Program-made: the position numbers and the translations under genes | From: Meandrina meandrites | Lineage: Eukaryota; Cnidaria; Anthozoa; Scleractinia; Meandrinidae | NCBI GenBank assembly: GCA_963693305.1 | Contig: OY855906.1 | Span: 1,278,501-1,342,500, forward strand | DNA: 64,000 nucleotides | Direction of reading: 5' to 3' | In this document: positions 10,469 through 23,299 of the stretch, piece after piece | Numbering within the stretch: position 1 is the first letter of the stretch | How the letters are laid out: every line of letters begins with the position of its first letter | Notes under the pieces: model-generated | Told to the model about the DNA's origin: nothing | The model's input: only the letters and a program-made list of their open reading frames with translations | Database searches by the model: none

Positions 10469-13400
10469 ATGCCGAAGAACAAAGGTTTGAAGCGAAATAG
10501 ATTATTTTGTTGTCGATTATCACGTAAAAGCTAATTTTTGTTTAATTTTTCTTCAGGAAAGGGAGGTAAAAATCGACGAAGAGGAAAGAACGAAAACGAG
10601 TCGGAGAAACGAGAACTCGTGTTTAAAGAAGATGGACAAGGTGTTTAGCATTTAATTTTCTTCCTACCATGATTTTCGAAATTTTTACAATTCTAACTGC
10701 TGTGTTTGTTGCATTCTTCTGGAAAGAATATGCTCAAGTCAGTAAGATGTTAGGAAATGGAAGGCTGGAAGCACTTTGTTTCGATGGCCCCAAACGACTT
10801 TGTCATATTCGCGGAAAACTTCGGAAAAAGGTTTGTCATAATGAAGCAAAAAGCAAAATTTCTCAAAATTCTGACTTATTCTAAGAATCTCTTATATTTT
10901 CCTGAAAATTATTAAGATAGTTTCCTAAAACTATGAGAGAATATTTAGTGGCACTCAAGAATTCTAGAAGATATCGACGGTGTTGAATTCCACAAATCGG
11001 CCACCAACTTGATGGCACTACCACAATTCCAAATACATAAATTTCCGTTTCATTCCACTTACCCACACACTTTTGATATCTAGCATTGAGATGGATTAGT
11101 ATTAACAGGGGCTGTGACATGCTTTACTGAACAGACCACTGTTAAGAAATAAATGTTGGTGTATGTGTTGTAATTCAATTTTCCTGTTGGCACAATTTGA
11201 TGTTTTCCTTTATACTTTTTGCTCAGCATCATATATTTCTAAAAGATTGTATTAAATTTTACCAAGAGTAAAATTGAACCATAACATAAACACGTTTAAC
11301 TTGTCAGTGACTCAAGGTAATCAGAAAATCTTTTTTTTTGTAATTGTGCCAACAAGAGTGAAACCGATGATGTCCACACAATGGAGCTACAATAGATTCA
11401 GGGAGTCAGGCCATATAATTAGGTTCACTGACCAACTTCTTTCTTATTTAAAAACAAGACAATTTGACCTAGCTCTAGGATTTGTCTTTTCAATATGTGA
11501 GATGTATTGAAAAGAATGATATTGCATGTGTTAAACATGTTAGAGACGCGAGGTTAGTAAATCAATGATGCAAGTTGCCTTATTCAAAACGAAAAAATAA
11601 CAGTGACATCCTCACAAATATTTAACATGACCATTGCTTTTGTAAAAAGATCTAGATCTAGGGGAAGCAGCAGTACTTTTTATATTTTATTTTAATTATT
11701 TGCCACACTTCTAGTTGCTATGGAAACTTAAGTAAAGTGCTGGTAGTGATGAGTCATCGTCTGGCTTTTCCAATCTTTGATTGTCACAGTGTTTCGTCTT
11801 GATAATATGATTGTGCTAACAATCTTGCAGGTCTGGATCAATGCTGGTGACATCATCCTCCTTGGACTTCGTGACTACCAGGTATTCCTGATCTATCAAT
11901 GCCGTACAATGTAGCTTTCTGTTTCTCTTTAATATAATACACATGTAATATCATGATATATTTGATTTCTCTGCAAAAGTTTTTTTTATCTGAAACCTCC
12001 ATTTTGTTGTTACAGCTAAGTTTATTGGATAACCAATATAAAAAAGTAAAAACAAAAACCTAGCATCACTGGACACTAGAAATTACCTAGAACTTGTCAA
12101 TTTACAATCAGTACAGTAATCAATATTTTACTTTTGTTACAATCTAAAGGACACCAAGGCAGATGTTATTTTGCGTTACAACCCTGATGAAGCAAGAAGC
12201 TTGAAGGCTTATGGCGAGCTACCCGAGACAGGTACTAGCTTAGCCTCATCAGTAAATCTGTATTCAGTGTTTTCTAACTGTGTTTGAGCAAAGTCAAGTT
12301 TGAAGGTCTACAGCAGTACTGTGAAAACTCGCATATAAGCCACACCTTTTTGCTAAAATGTTGGGCTCAAAATCATGGGTGCAGCTTATCTACCTGACCA
12401 TTACTTTCAAGCGGTGTAAACCCCAATCTTGTTTATCAGTAGTTGAGTCATACAGTTTATTTGTACTAGTGGCCAATATTCAGGAGCCAAGTGGCAACCA
12501 GAAAAAAAAGTTAATTTTCTGGAACCTCTGGATCTTTAATCTTGCTCTGAAGAACAAGGAAGGTTTAAGAATGTCTTGTTAATGCGCTAAAAACGAAAAT
12601 TGTTTACGGATGTTTCAAGACTACTGTCTCTTCATCAGCGTAAAAATGATGAAGAGACAATAGTCTCGAAACGTCCGTAAACAACTTTTGTTTTTAGCGC
12701 ATTAACAAAATGTTTATTTAACTTTGTCCATGTCATACATGCGCTACACAGGTTTACCTAATTTGTGCTTTAAGAATGTCTATTGGGAACAAGTGAGACA
12801 GGCTGCCCTTGAGAAAGCTGTGCTTACATGGTCAAGTAAAGACAGCATCTAAAGCTGCAGTCATGTTATTTGTAGCCTTTTTTTATTCTTTTGTTTCCTT
12901 TTGCAGCTAAGATCAATGATCCTGTCAACATGGGAGGTGAAGGAGATGAAGATGAAATTACCTTTGATGACGTTGAAGATGGTGCGGACGAGGATGCTGA
13001 TATTGATACAGTAAGTAATTTTTTGAGAATCTGATTCAAACTTTGACTCTTCTTGTCAGATGGCAAGATTTCATATGCCCTCCACAACTCTTGGTTTCTT
13101 TCCTTGAATTGAAACCCATTCAAACTTAGAATCGACAAGAGTTTTTGCTTGTTTGACAGGGAGGTGATCTCAATTCCCATAATCATCCTCCCAAGTGACG
13201 ATAGTTGATCAGCCAAAGTTGAAGGAATATCTTGTCCAACTTCTCAATGAAGTATGGACTTATTTTTGGTGATGCACTGTGACTGTGCCAGGATTTAATA
13301 TAAATTGCCAATTGGCCATGTCAATTACTGTGACATCAGGTGTTGGTGAAGCAATCTGAAACTAAAATTGAACTACATGACTAATATTAAAATATTGGTT

Positions 13401-13867
13401 ACAGACATCTGTCTGTGAGAGAGAATTTGCAAGATACTTATGCTGCACTGCAACTGACTGTGTAGTGTTGTGAAAAGGACATGTAGAAGACTGCCCAGAC
13501 TTCTTTCCCTGCAGAATAACCTACTACCTCGTTATGTACTGTTGGATAAGAGTGGTACCTATTGTTTTCAATTCCTTCCACAAGAGTTTAGAAGTTAATA
13601 TAGGTGGACAAACATAAACAAACATTTTGTTGCAAGACAAATTGCAATGACAAGGTGTTATGCATGCACACAATTTCTAGTTTTGCAATGATGTTATAAC
13701 TACTTATTGTAGGTTGGAAGAAATATTTGCATGAGATTGAGTCTTAGTGATACTAACCATTGCTACAAACATATTGGAGCCATGAATATTTACACGTAAT
13801 GTTTTTTTCAGGATTGAGATAATGGATGCTTGACTAACTGGTTTTCATTTCTGTTCCACAGATATAA
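10469..13867 (+). CDS. EIF1A: Translation initiation factor eIF1A
   Basis: Seven coding exons join in consistent phase: 10469-10484, 10557-10640, 10727-10830, 11831-11881, 12150-12231, 12907-13010 and 13862-13867, all with GT-AG introns. They encode 148 residues, close to the usual 144. The protein starts [15 protein letters not shown] (basic N-terminal tail). It continues through the OB-fold ([20 protein letters not shown], then [20 protein letters not shown]) and the helical part ([11 protein letters not shown]), and ends in an acidic tail DADIDTI, matching the conserved DIDDI terminus. eIF1A binds the 40S A site with eIF1 and controls scanning and AUG selection. The last coding exon is just ATA TAA. 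Identity is essentially certain. Confidence 0.97.
12564..12781. mobile_element. Hairpin insertion with 13-bp target duplication
   Basis: Inside eIF1A intron 5, TTTAAGAATGTCT occurs at 12564-12576 and again at 12769-12781, bracketing 192 bp. The insert begins exactly with a near-perfect hairpin (12577-12706, arms TGTTAATGCGCTAAAAAC and its complement), followed by about 60 bp of other sequence. A 13-bp duplication is more like LINE-style retroposition than a cut-and-paste MITE. Confidence 0.7.
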
Positions 13868-15014
13868 GGAGGCAACAATGCCACAACACAGAAGGAGTGA
13901 CCCAGACTAAAAAAAGTATTTTGCTTTGATAGCATCTCTCTGCAAAAAAAAAACACTTGTTAAATCCTATTGTACCATATTTTATAGATGTGCTATGTTG
14001 AAAGCAACTCTTGGTATAAGAAAGCATGTTTCAGGAAAAAAAGATAGTCGACCTTTAAAGTTTCAATGTTGTTAAAAGCTAAGGACATTATTTTGATTTA
14101 GTAAAGAAAGCTCTCGCATGTACAATAATTTATCTAATGCTTGCCTGCATAGAGATAGAGTGATGAGAATCTTCACTAAAAGATATCAACACCTACCCGT
14201 GACTGATTACATTAAAAAATGTTTTCCCAAATATTATAAGCATGAAAATATTAGCGCTAATTTTTGTCTTAAGCCACATGGCTGGTCCAGATGAAGTAAA
14301 TGTAGATTCTTTATACTTTTTTAGTGTAGTTACAAGTAATTTACAGTGTTTATTCTCCACCTACACTATACATCAAAGTGTGATTATAATTATGCCCTGC
14401 ACCCTTAACTAAGTTTCCTTGGTGAACCTTTTATTGCCTTAGACTTACAGAAAACCCTAGGCAAAAACAGTGTGCCAAGGATTCCTCAATAAACAGTATT
14501 CCTTATTGTGTGATATGTACTATGCAACATTCAGAACTTGCAACTTGCTGACTCCCTAGACTGCAACTTGCAACTTGCTGACTGACTGCCTGACTGGTCT
14601 TCTAGTTTATCAAACTTGAGTAAGTCTCTGTTTAATTATCACTAGCTATCCATGTCATGGCCCACTGTACATTATAAGAGCCTCCACATTTCATTTTGAT
14701 ATGATTGTTAATAGAATAGTTTATTATTGTTTTCATTAATGGCAGGAAACAGTCATATTGGTTATCAACCTTTCAATATTTTTTCAGTAAACTTTCAAAG
14801 TTTTGTCAGCAATGTGTGAAGGTGGTAAAATCATAATTGATAATTTTGCTTAGACGTTTGGTGATGAATGTAGCATGTTTTTACACAACTGGTTCATTGT
14901 AGGTGAAAACAACAATAATTTGTCGCATGAGTAGGACAACTCTTCATTGCAGACAGTTCACTGGGTCACAAAGAGTGCAAATTTTGCACATGCAAAAACT
15001 CTGAGGTCTGAACA
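13868..15014 (+). other. eIF1A 3' UTR and intergenic DNA
   Basis: This follows the eIF1A stop. An AATAAA at 14488-14493 is a plausible polyadenylation signal about 620 nt downstream. A short imperfect tandem of CTTGCAACTTGCTGACT lies at about 14525-14590. No other gene is visible. Confidence 0.45.
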
Positions 15015-15019
15015 ACTTG

Positions 15020-16172
15020 CAGTGCGACATGCCTTACCGTAGCCACCCAACAAACTTAGCCAAGTTAGCCAATCAGAAAGTGCAATTTTTGTTCAGTTTT
15101 GACGGGTCGGCCTCTTGTCTTGCAGCTGTTGTCACACAAAAGATAAACCTCAGGTTTTACGGTTTGCAATTTTCTGTATCTATTCAGCGTAAGCAAATAT
15201 AGGAGTGTTTTAATGAGATGGTTAAGCATCTGTTTAGAAATTGCTACGCCATTTTTCCACTTGGCTATAAAAGCTTTGCATTTGCAAATGTTAATTTAAT
15301 ATTAATTCTCTATCACAGGCTCATTGGCATTCAGAAAGTACATTTGTTTTCAGGGCGTTAAAATTCATTTACATTCCATGCTCTGTTGTGTAGATATGAA
15401 CATTACTGAGGATTTCAATGGACTGAATTACTCTGAATTAGTTTACTAAAGCTGATGTGGTTGGAGTAATTTTACCAACAACAACTGGATTTTCAGATTG
15501 TTTTGACAATCCCGCTTCAACTGTTGCAATTAGCCATGTTCTAAACGAGCAAGGGACTGGGTACGAACATATTTTCTCTTCGGTACAAACATTCAATATC
15601 GATTGAATTGAAAAATGGGGCATGTTATCTGAATGAGTATCCAAAAATTAGTTAATTCACCAAATTTGATGGTTATTGTTTTAAACCCTAAGGCATGGTA
15701 CACTTAGTATGGATTGGAGGGACAGGCATCCTCCAATTCATACTAAGCTCTCTTATTTTAAAAGTGTACCATGCCTTTGCATTTAAACCAATAAGCATCA
15801 AATTTGGTGAATTTACTAATTTTTGGATGCTCTTTCGGATGATGTGCCCCATTTTCAATTCAATCGATATTGAATATTCCCACCACGAAAAAATATGTTC
15901 GTACCCAGTCCCCTGCTCGTTTAGAACATGGCCAATAATTGAATGGAATATAACATTTGCTCATTCTGTTTTTTGTCATTTCTCAGAAACCAGATTCTAT
16001 GAAAGTTTCTTGCATTTTAAAATTTTCTACTTGGAACTCTTTGAAATCTTTTAACAAGCTCAAAACTTTTGAATGAGGTGTGACCACCAACAGAAATTTT
16101 GTGCCATGATTGGTCAGTTATGACTTTAGAAAAAGTTTGTTGGGTGGCTACCGTAAGGAGCATCGCACTAAT
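15020..16172. mobile_element. TIR element containing a nested 400-bp hairpin
   Basis: The outer ends are inverted repeats. CCTTACCGTAGCCACCCAAC at about 15033-15052 pairs with GTTGGGTGGCTACCGTAAGG at about 16138-16157, and weaker pairing extends inward. Inside lies an imperfect hairpin with arms about 15531-15708 and 15760-15937 that pair over most of their length (for example TTCACCAAATTTGATG and its complement, and GGCATGGTACACTT and its complement). There is no coding capacity. It reads as a non-autonomous DNA element, possibly one inverted-repeat element inserted within another. Confidence 0.65.
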
Positions 16173-16369
16173 TTATAAACATTTTAAAATCTTTCACAAG
16201 TTCTAGTGTTAAGTTAAACCTGGGCATCTTGATTTGTGTGTAAAACACAACTTGATCTCCATGTCACATTATTATTTAAAATTGTTAACTAAAGCTTTTT
16301 TTCTATGGTGCCAAATCAGAGGCTCTGAATTGGGCATTAATAGCTGTTATTGTAGTTCTCAGCGGTTTC

Positions 16370-16374
16370 AATGT

Positions 16375-16406
<32 letters not shown>

Positions 16407-16530
16407 CCCCCCCCCCACGGAAGGTCACTGGAAATTCCAAGGGGGAGGGGGGGTTAAACCCAGAAATTTCCGAGTGGTGGAGGGGGTTCACGGGCAGCTC
16501 CTTTTCCAGAGGGTGAAGAAACATGAAAAA
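16370..16530 (+). mobile_element. C/G-run MITE, copy 1
   Basis: The end GTGGTTCCAGAAAATATCCA is followed by a long C run, then GGAAATTCC and G-rich sequence ending near TTTTCCAGAGGGTG. Related copies lie at 23300-23445 (inverted) and 32455-32790. The C run makes copy length unstable. Confidence 0.65.
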
Positions 16531-17097
16531 AATAAACAACACACGATCGAAACGAAGCACGAAGAAATACTTACGTACGTTGTTTTAAAACAAAAAATAA
16601 AGCTCCTTTCCATTGAGATGAGGTTTACATCATAAGCTTTAATGTTTCTGTTTTTCATTCGAGTTTCCTAGCGCTTGCTAGCGCGTACAAAGATGCTTCT
16701 TTCTTCATGACCGAATCAAAATGGCGGACGTGACAGCAGAAACTTGTCCCAGACTCCCACTGGTGTCTTGTCTCAGAAGGCCTGGCTGCTAAGCTAGTGA
16801 AATTACTTTGGACGAACGTGAAAGATTTGCGATGCGATATTGAAGGCGGCCGTTTATGAAGTTGCCGGAATCCTAATCAAAGGCCCTTTGGGCTGTCTCG
16901 TGTCAGTCAAAAAGGGATTAAAATATACTTTACTAAATAGTTATTATAAAAGTAAATGTTTTGCTAGGCCGCAAAAAGCTTGTATGTTATTTACGCTTGC
17001 AATATTTACAGGGAGTTCATTAAAGACTTTCGCGCCACTAAAAAAAATAGGTTTTCTTAGAAAATTTACCATATCCGGGGATAAGGAAAGCAGAGAC

Positions 17098-18235
17098 GGG
17101 GGAACATTTTGCTGGGATAATATTTAGTCTTCTTTTTCCATACGCGGGAAATAAAAATGGCGAACAGGCGGGAAAACAAAATGACAGAGTCCTCTCTATT
17201 TCCGACGCAAACTGAACGCAAGAGCAATTGAGCGTTACTCGAAGCACTCGTCCCCTACTTCACCTCCTTGCGCCAACGTTTTGCGAAGTTTTCCATTTCT
17301 TTTGTTATTTATCGCCCGTTTTTAACAATCAAAGAACAATATCAGAAAATAGAGTATTTCATACATGTTTCTTGTGACGAAAACGCTGAAAATAGAAATG
17401 CCGATATGTTTGTAACGAACGTTTTACACATACCCAGGCAAATAACATTCCCAAGGTAAATAACACCAAGGTAAACTCACCGCGGGAATACGTTACCGAG
17501 GTGTTTGCGGTCACACACTTAACACTTTACCAAGGTCAATTTTTCATACTGTTTTCGGCGCGAAATGCGAAAATGGGCAATACGAGGGTATTATACTCTT
17601 TCGACAGTCCTCTACTGCTTTGTTATGTCAGTATTTCAGAGAGCGAAGAAATAGAAGGCGAAGACTCCGTTTATATAAATTTCTTTGTTGGATTTTTCTA
17701 AACCTTGAGATGAAATCGAAATACATATAAGAAAACGCACTAGTAGATCTTCCTTGACTAGTGTTGTATTTAAACGTCAAATTTCCACAAAAAAAAATAG
17801 CATTTATATTACTTACAAATCCGCAAGCCATCAAGCCATGATTCTAAGAAAGACCACGTTTTTACTGCCTTGAACACGCAAAGTTGACCTCAGGAAATCT
17901 AAACCTCACGCCATCATATTTAATTTCAAATTCTCTGTTTATTTTATTTGCTTATCTTTGAGGTTTGCCTCACGATTGGTCATTTTATCTTGGGGTACTT
18001 GGAAAACCTACCTATTTGCCTCGGTAACTTTCATGGGCGATTCTTTTGTCCTTTTTCACACCACCATAAATTTACCTTGGGGGAACATTTTGCTGAGATA
18101 ATTTTTAGTCTTTTTTCTTTCATAAGCGGGAAATAAAAATGGCGAACAGGCCATGAAAATGACAAAACACCCGGGAAAACAAAATTACAAAGCACGCGGA
18201 AAAACAAAATGACAGAGCACATATTATTTATGATA
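17098..18235 (+). repeat. About 1-kb spaced direct repeats
   Basis: A block beginning GGGGGAACATTTTGCTG and containing GCGGGAAATAAAAATGGCGA occurs at about 17098-17195 and again at about 18078-18150. The second copy is followed by extra CGGGAAAACAAAAT-type iterations. The sequence between holds no recognisable gene. Short motifs (CCAAGGTAAA, TTTACCTTGG) recur inverted inside. Solo or degraded long repeats of one element are possible, but I see no LTR-element hallmarks. Confidence 0.45.
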
Positions 18236-18499
18236 TTTACCAAAAAAACGTCCTCTCTACCATGTTAAAAGGACGATGTGTAACCGCAACTATATAAATT
18301 TGACACACTACACTATTAACCTATTCCGTACTTGAAACCCTACACCGCTACACAGATCAAGCAATTTGTTCCAGTCAAATTTTGTTAATTACATTTTATG
18401 CAGTTACGAAAAAACTTTCCGTAAAGATTCTCAAAATCCCGCTCCGGCTCTTTCTTGAAATTCCTGCTTCCCGCTCCTGTTTGCAGCTCCCATCCCGGC

Positions 18500-18945
18500 G
18501 GAATATCCCGGGGGGTCACTCCCTTATAAGGGCTTAACGGGGACGTGCGGCCCGACAGGGTATGGTTTTCAGGATTTTTGTCTTGAACGGGGTATCTATT
18601 TCGCCCCTTTTTGTCTTAAACGGGGTATCTTTACATGGACCAACGCCTTAAACAGGATAAGCAAGTATGTTTATTTTCTAGGAACTTAGCCACAAGCTGA
18701 ATTTTTACAAGTTCTTCCTTAGTGTTGACTTCCATTGACTTCGGTATTGATACCAAGCTTAATTCCCGATTGGTTATGCTACAACAAATGTCTTAGACAG
18801 GGTATCAAAAATTGGCATTCTGTCTTAAACAGGGTAGGAAAATCAGAGATTCGTGTCTTAAACAGGGTCAGGGTTTGGGCGGCCGGGCCGCACCTCCCTA
18901 CCTGAGATTCTGTCAAGTACCCCCCCCCCCCCCCCCCCCCGGGCC
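18500..18945. repeat. Dispersed repeat with TCTTAAACAGGGTA iterations
   Basis: Variants of TGTCTTAAACAGGGTA recur irregularly at least five times between 18580 and 18870. The block starts near GGGGGGTCACTCCCTTATAA and ends in a C run at 18919-18941. No coding potential is seen. Probably a degenerate non-autonomous element. Confidence 0.45.
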
Positions 18946-19003
18946 GAATATCACCACATCTTCTTATCTGGGTTACTTAGCGTGAGGTCTGTCTTTGACC
19001 TTG

Positions 19004-21369
19004 TTAAAGGGCAACTCTTGGGAAATTTACCCCGATTTTTTTATTTTTTCTTTAAGTTGTTTATAGCACACAGGAATCTTTAGAAGGTAAAATTTTAAAG
19101 ATATCGGCCAAAATGAATTTACTACGAATTTTCTTTTACGCCAATTTGGCGGCCATTTTGAAAACGTTCGGATTTTGGTACATCACGTGATGCTACGTCA
19201 CAGGTGTGGAAGGCAGATTTGCTTTTGCATGCTTCTGATAAGAGGAAAACACGCCAAGCGTCTCTTCATAAATGAGAATGACAAGGAGAGAGACCCTATG
19301 CTGTTCAATGATGTCCAAGATAAAAAAGGTAGTGCTTCAGTGCTTAAATATGAAAGGAAATAAACTTAAAAAAAGTTAATCATGTGTCGTGAAACGAAAC
19401 AAATCCGTCAGATTGATCGGCCTTCTAAGGTCAGCAAATGTACATAGCTTTATAATACGATGCATCCTCTCTTGCACCATATCGTGATAAAGATGCCTTT
19501 TGTCTGGAGTAGATAGTAAATTGAAAAGGGTCTGCGAGTGCTGACTCCCATAATTTGTCAGAAATCTCTTCATTTATGAGCAGGAATACTGAGCCTCTAT
19601 ATGTCCTATATGTAAGCGAAATCCACGCGTTCGGAAACAGACCGATATATTTTGATTCTGTTGTTGAGAAATTTGTCGCCACCCTCAGATTTCTCCTGCT
19701 GTTAATTGGCAAAATAGAATGCAATTCCCACCAGCAAATGTAGTGTTTCTTTGAAGTATATGCCTTCGAAATTCGCGCGTGATTTGCGTGCAGGTCAGAC
19801 TGCGCAATAAGAAGCCACTTCCCCGCGCGCTCGCAGAGGCGCTCTCGCGGGATATAAAATTATACGAAGAAATGGGGAATCAAATATAAAACAATATCCG
19901 GATAACTAAGAGAAGAAGTGTTGCGTGAAGTACTTATTCTGTGATTCCTTTTGAGAAACAATTGTTGTAAATTAGGCAACCTGGGGTGTAGCATAAAACC
20001 CGGGTATGAAAGCGTGTCACGCTCTTTCCCTTCACCCTCCCTAGCCTGACCACGAAACAGTTTCGTGTGCAGATTCGAGCAGATGTCAGTTGACGAGATA
20101 ACTAAAGGAAAACATGCCAAATGTTGTAAGACACGAAGAGCGCAACGACCATTTCAAATGCAAACCATGAATTAAAACGCAAGCAAACGCGAAAGTAATA
20201 AGGAGCCAAACACAGCACAATTTTCGATTTTCGTGGGGGTTCTTTTCGCAAAAAGATAAGAAACTGCAAAATAAAAACATGACAACTTAATTATACCGAT
20301 AAATATAAAATCACGCAGGGTCGTGTAATAGTCCCGGTGGCAGTAATCAGTTTACAAAATCATTCTCAGTACAGTTTTACGCATACAAGCACGAACAACC
20401 TTGAACAAAGTTTCCTCGAGGCAAGTTGTTTCAACTACAGAAAGCGCAAACTCCCTTCTCCCAACAAAAGAAGTGAAGAGACCCAGCAGAGTTTTGTCTA
20501 CATTTAGCTGCAAGCCTGTGTATGTTCTAGATAAAATCTGCCGCAGAATTTCGGATAGTCTAGTTTCGGTAGCTGGCATTTCGCCGGCAGAATTCTTCGT
20601 TTTCGAGCAGAATTTAGAAAAATCGGTAACACAAAAGAGACAAAGAATTTAACTTGCGTTTCTGTATTTGCAAGCTTTCAAACGCACAAGATAGATAGTG
20701 TACATTAGGCTGAAGCTCAAAAGGTCAAAACCTATTGTGATAAACATGAGCAAAAACATTTGAAGACCGAATATAAACAACAAAATGCAGCAAACAGTTT
20801 GGTTGTATAAAAGCATGTTTAATTCAGCTTCTCGCGTACATGCAAATAAAAACAAGGCTTTTCAGGTTTGTCTTAGCTCACAAACAACTGGCCGAGGTAA
20901 TAGAGAAAGAAACTGTACATTTAGGACTTCAATTCACTCACCATTCGTCGCCGTCGGCGGTGAGGAGGTTCGATATTTTACTCCCTTTCTCTGTCTCGCT
21001 GTTTTTTCCCTGGAGGCTCAAAACGCCAGGGTTGAAATACCATAGAAGGTTCTTAATTATCCCCTGACATATCCCCTCCTATAGCTCTCTAAAAATCAGT
21101 GGAGTCGCTAGCAGAAGTTGAGCTCTCACTGCAAGAATTTGAGTCAGCCATGTTCGTGACTTGTTGCGGTTCCACACCTGTGACGTATCACATCTCGTGA
21201 TCATAATCGAAGCATCCATGGCGAAATGTCACGTAAAATACGAAGTTTTACGTTAAAATTAACCGGTAAAAAAGCTTCTGAATTCAATTTTTTTGCTTCC
21301 TGTGTAATTTTGGAAACATTCGGAAGCTTTTACTGAAATGTAGTTTTCTAGCCAAGAGTTGCCCTTTAA
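19004..21369. mobile_element. 2.36-kb TIR element flanked by TTAA
   Basis: Both ends are TTAA followed inward by AGGGCAACTCTTGG (19008 rightward, 21365 leftward). Weaker inverted similarity extends roughly 200 bp and includes TCACAGGTGTGGAA on both sides. TTAA duplications with perfect short TIRs are the signature of piggyBac-type elements; Kolobok also uses TTAA. No intact transposase frame was found inside, so it is called non-autonomous. TTAA is palindromic, so duplication and coincidence cannot be separated from one locus. Confidence 0.65.
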
Positions 21370-21564
21370 CTTTTGAGATGTTTGTAAGATAAGTCAAGCA
21401 AGCTTTTTTTAACCCCCTAACGCAGCTGACTTAAAATGATTTTATCTCGGCGTACTGATAAACATTTCTCGATGATCACCAATTCTACTGGCAAGAAGCA
21501 TGCCATCGCCTCAGTCTTCAGTTGCAAGTGATGTCGAAGTACTTGCTGCGGCAAACACAAAACG

Positions 21565-22064
21565 AAAAAACCTCGCGTTAAGTCTGCTGACAGGACTGAG
21601 AAAGAAACGCACGAACTTCTTGAAGCGTGGGCCCCCAAATTCAGTAAGCTGTGGGGAGTTTCACAAAGAAAAAAAATAAAAATGTGGAACGATATCTATT
21701 CTTCGTATAAAGAAATGTGTCCAGAAAGCCAGAGAATGCTACAGCAGGTGAAGAAACGGCAGCAGAATCTAGAGTACGAGTGAACTCAAGCAGTTCAGGC
21801 AGCGATCTCGCTCGACTGTGGAAGATGGAATTCAGAAAATTAAAGAAGACTTCCCCTATTTCAACATCCTGAGTAAAGAAAGGCGAGAAAGTACGACTCC
21901 AGATTGGCATGCAGAGTTCTTTTATTGAAATGTGTGAAAAGAGTATGGAACAGGACAACGCAAGATTTGAACGATCAGCTGAAATGTTTCGTGACGCCCA
22001 GAGCAGGCAAATGGAACAAACAAACGCCATAGTTGACATTTTTAAAGATTTGGCATCAAAATAA
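21565..22064 (+). pseudogene. Harbinger-type Myb/SANT-like protein, degraded
   Basis: Three separate frames read as one broken protein. The first (KSADRTEKETHELLEAWAP, then KIKMWNDIYSSYKEMCPES) runs to a TGA near 21782. Next comes LKQFRQRSRSTVEDGIQKI to a TGA near 21927, and finally FERSAEMFRDAQSRQMEQT to the TAA at 22062-22064. The tryptophan-spaced N-terminus and glutamine-rich helical C-terminus match the MADF/Myb-SANT-like accessory proteins encoded by PIF/Harbinger elements, which bind the element ends and help import the transposase. The stops and frame changes show it is dead. Confidence 0.65.
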
Positions 22065-22154
22065 TTGTCTTTATCTAATCGTTTATCTTCTGTTATTGAA
22101 ACGATATATACAATTGTTGTGCAAAACTCACGTAGCAATCATAGTCTTTTTTAG

Positions 22155-22375
22155 GATGCTCGTTTTTTGTCCAACCTTTTTCAACGCAATTCTCCAATGA
22201 ACTTTCAACATGCCAAATGCTCGTTCCACTACAAATCATAGCGCACCGAACTTTAGATTTTAAACTTTCTCCGCTCCTGAGTCAGGCGTCCTCTGTCCGG
22301 GTAGGGTTTCACTAGCCAGTTCGTTTGTGAATAGGCTCTGTCGCCAGCTAAAAGGGGCCTTATTTCTGTTCCATT
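22155..22375 (-). pseudogene. PIF/Harbinger DDE transposase fragment
   Basis: On the minus strand the translation reads LLAGDRAYSQTNWLVKPYPD, then RGRLTQERRKFK, and after further stops pieces resembling the VERAFGMLK..WRIALKKV region of Harbinger transposases. It is interrupted by stop codons. Its position, tail-to-tail with the Myb/SANT-like relic, matches the two-gene arrangement of Harbinger elements. Confidence 0.65.
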
Positions 22376-23295
22376 TATATTGCCTGTTGGACCACTAAGA
22401 ATTTGCGTTCGCTGCAAGTTCATAAATCAAACACTCTCTCCTAATTGTCTCAACCATTCCATTTAAAAAATGTACAAAAATTTCACCTAATAAAACTGCT
22501 CAAATTTAATACATCTCTTTCACTGCTTTACATTCTACGCCGCGATTTTCCCTTAAATTAAAATTCAATTCTGTTCAACTAAAAAGCCATTTATAATAAA
22601 CACTCCCAACCGACAAACGATTACAATGAACCAGCAGAAAAGCAAAAAACTTTCAATGCAGCAATATTTTGGAACTCCTACTTATAAACAAAAATTATTT
22701 GTTCTTTCACAACACGCACAAAATCCGGCGGCCTCACAAAGCAAATCTTGACATGGCGGGAAAAATATTGACATGGCGGGAAAATTCCGCGGCCTCACAA
22801 AGCAAACGCGCATGGAATGCACCTTGGAATGCACCTTCTCCCCCTCGCATATTCTCGTGTCGTCATGACAACGTCATGACGACACGAGACAAAAACAAAG
22901 CTTTAGTAGATTGTAAGACAGAATTTTAGATAAATAACCGGGCCAGCAAGGAATGTTGTAAGTTGCAATTTTTATTTACAGTATCGTTGCGTGCGTGAGA
23001 CTTGAAATTCTGAAACAACACTTCGCGGAAATTGTAACATATCTTCTAGTACGCAAAGTTAATGACTAACAGTGAAAGAAATAAAAAGGTCCAGGTTTTT
23101 AACAAATTAAAAAATTATTCTAGCGGCGTTGAATGAAGTTTTGAAGCTACATGTTTACTTACTGATTTCTGATTTACAAGTGAAGATCACGCACGTATTA
23201 AACGTTTCTGCCGACTTTATTTAGTGTCCAAATGCTAAGGATACAACTAGATTGTCACAATCGCCCTACGTTTTAAAGTACGAAGCAATTTCGAA
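22376..23295. other. Intergenic, short repeats only
   Basis: A short direct duplication of GGCCTCACAAAGCAAA flanks two TTGACATGGCGGGAAAA motifs (about 22729-22807). A palindrome of GTGTCGTCATGACAACGT and its complement lies at about 22855-22887. Both are typical of MITE ends. No gene is seen. Confidence 0.4.
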
Positions 23296-23299
23296 TTTT

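Noticed and set aside
17098..18235. LTR retrotransposon suggested by direct repeats about 1 kb apart
   Set aside because: No TG...CA ends, primer-binding site, polypurine tract or gag-pol remnants were seen.
21641..22138. 165-codon open frame on the minus strand
   Set aside because: It is antisense to the Myb/SANT-like relic, whose plus-strand peptides match a known family.
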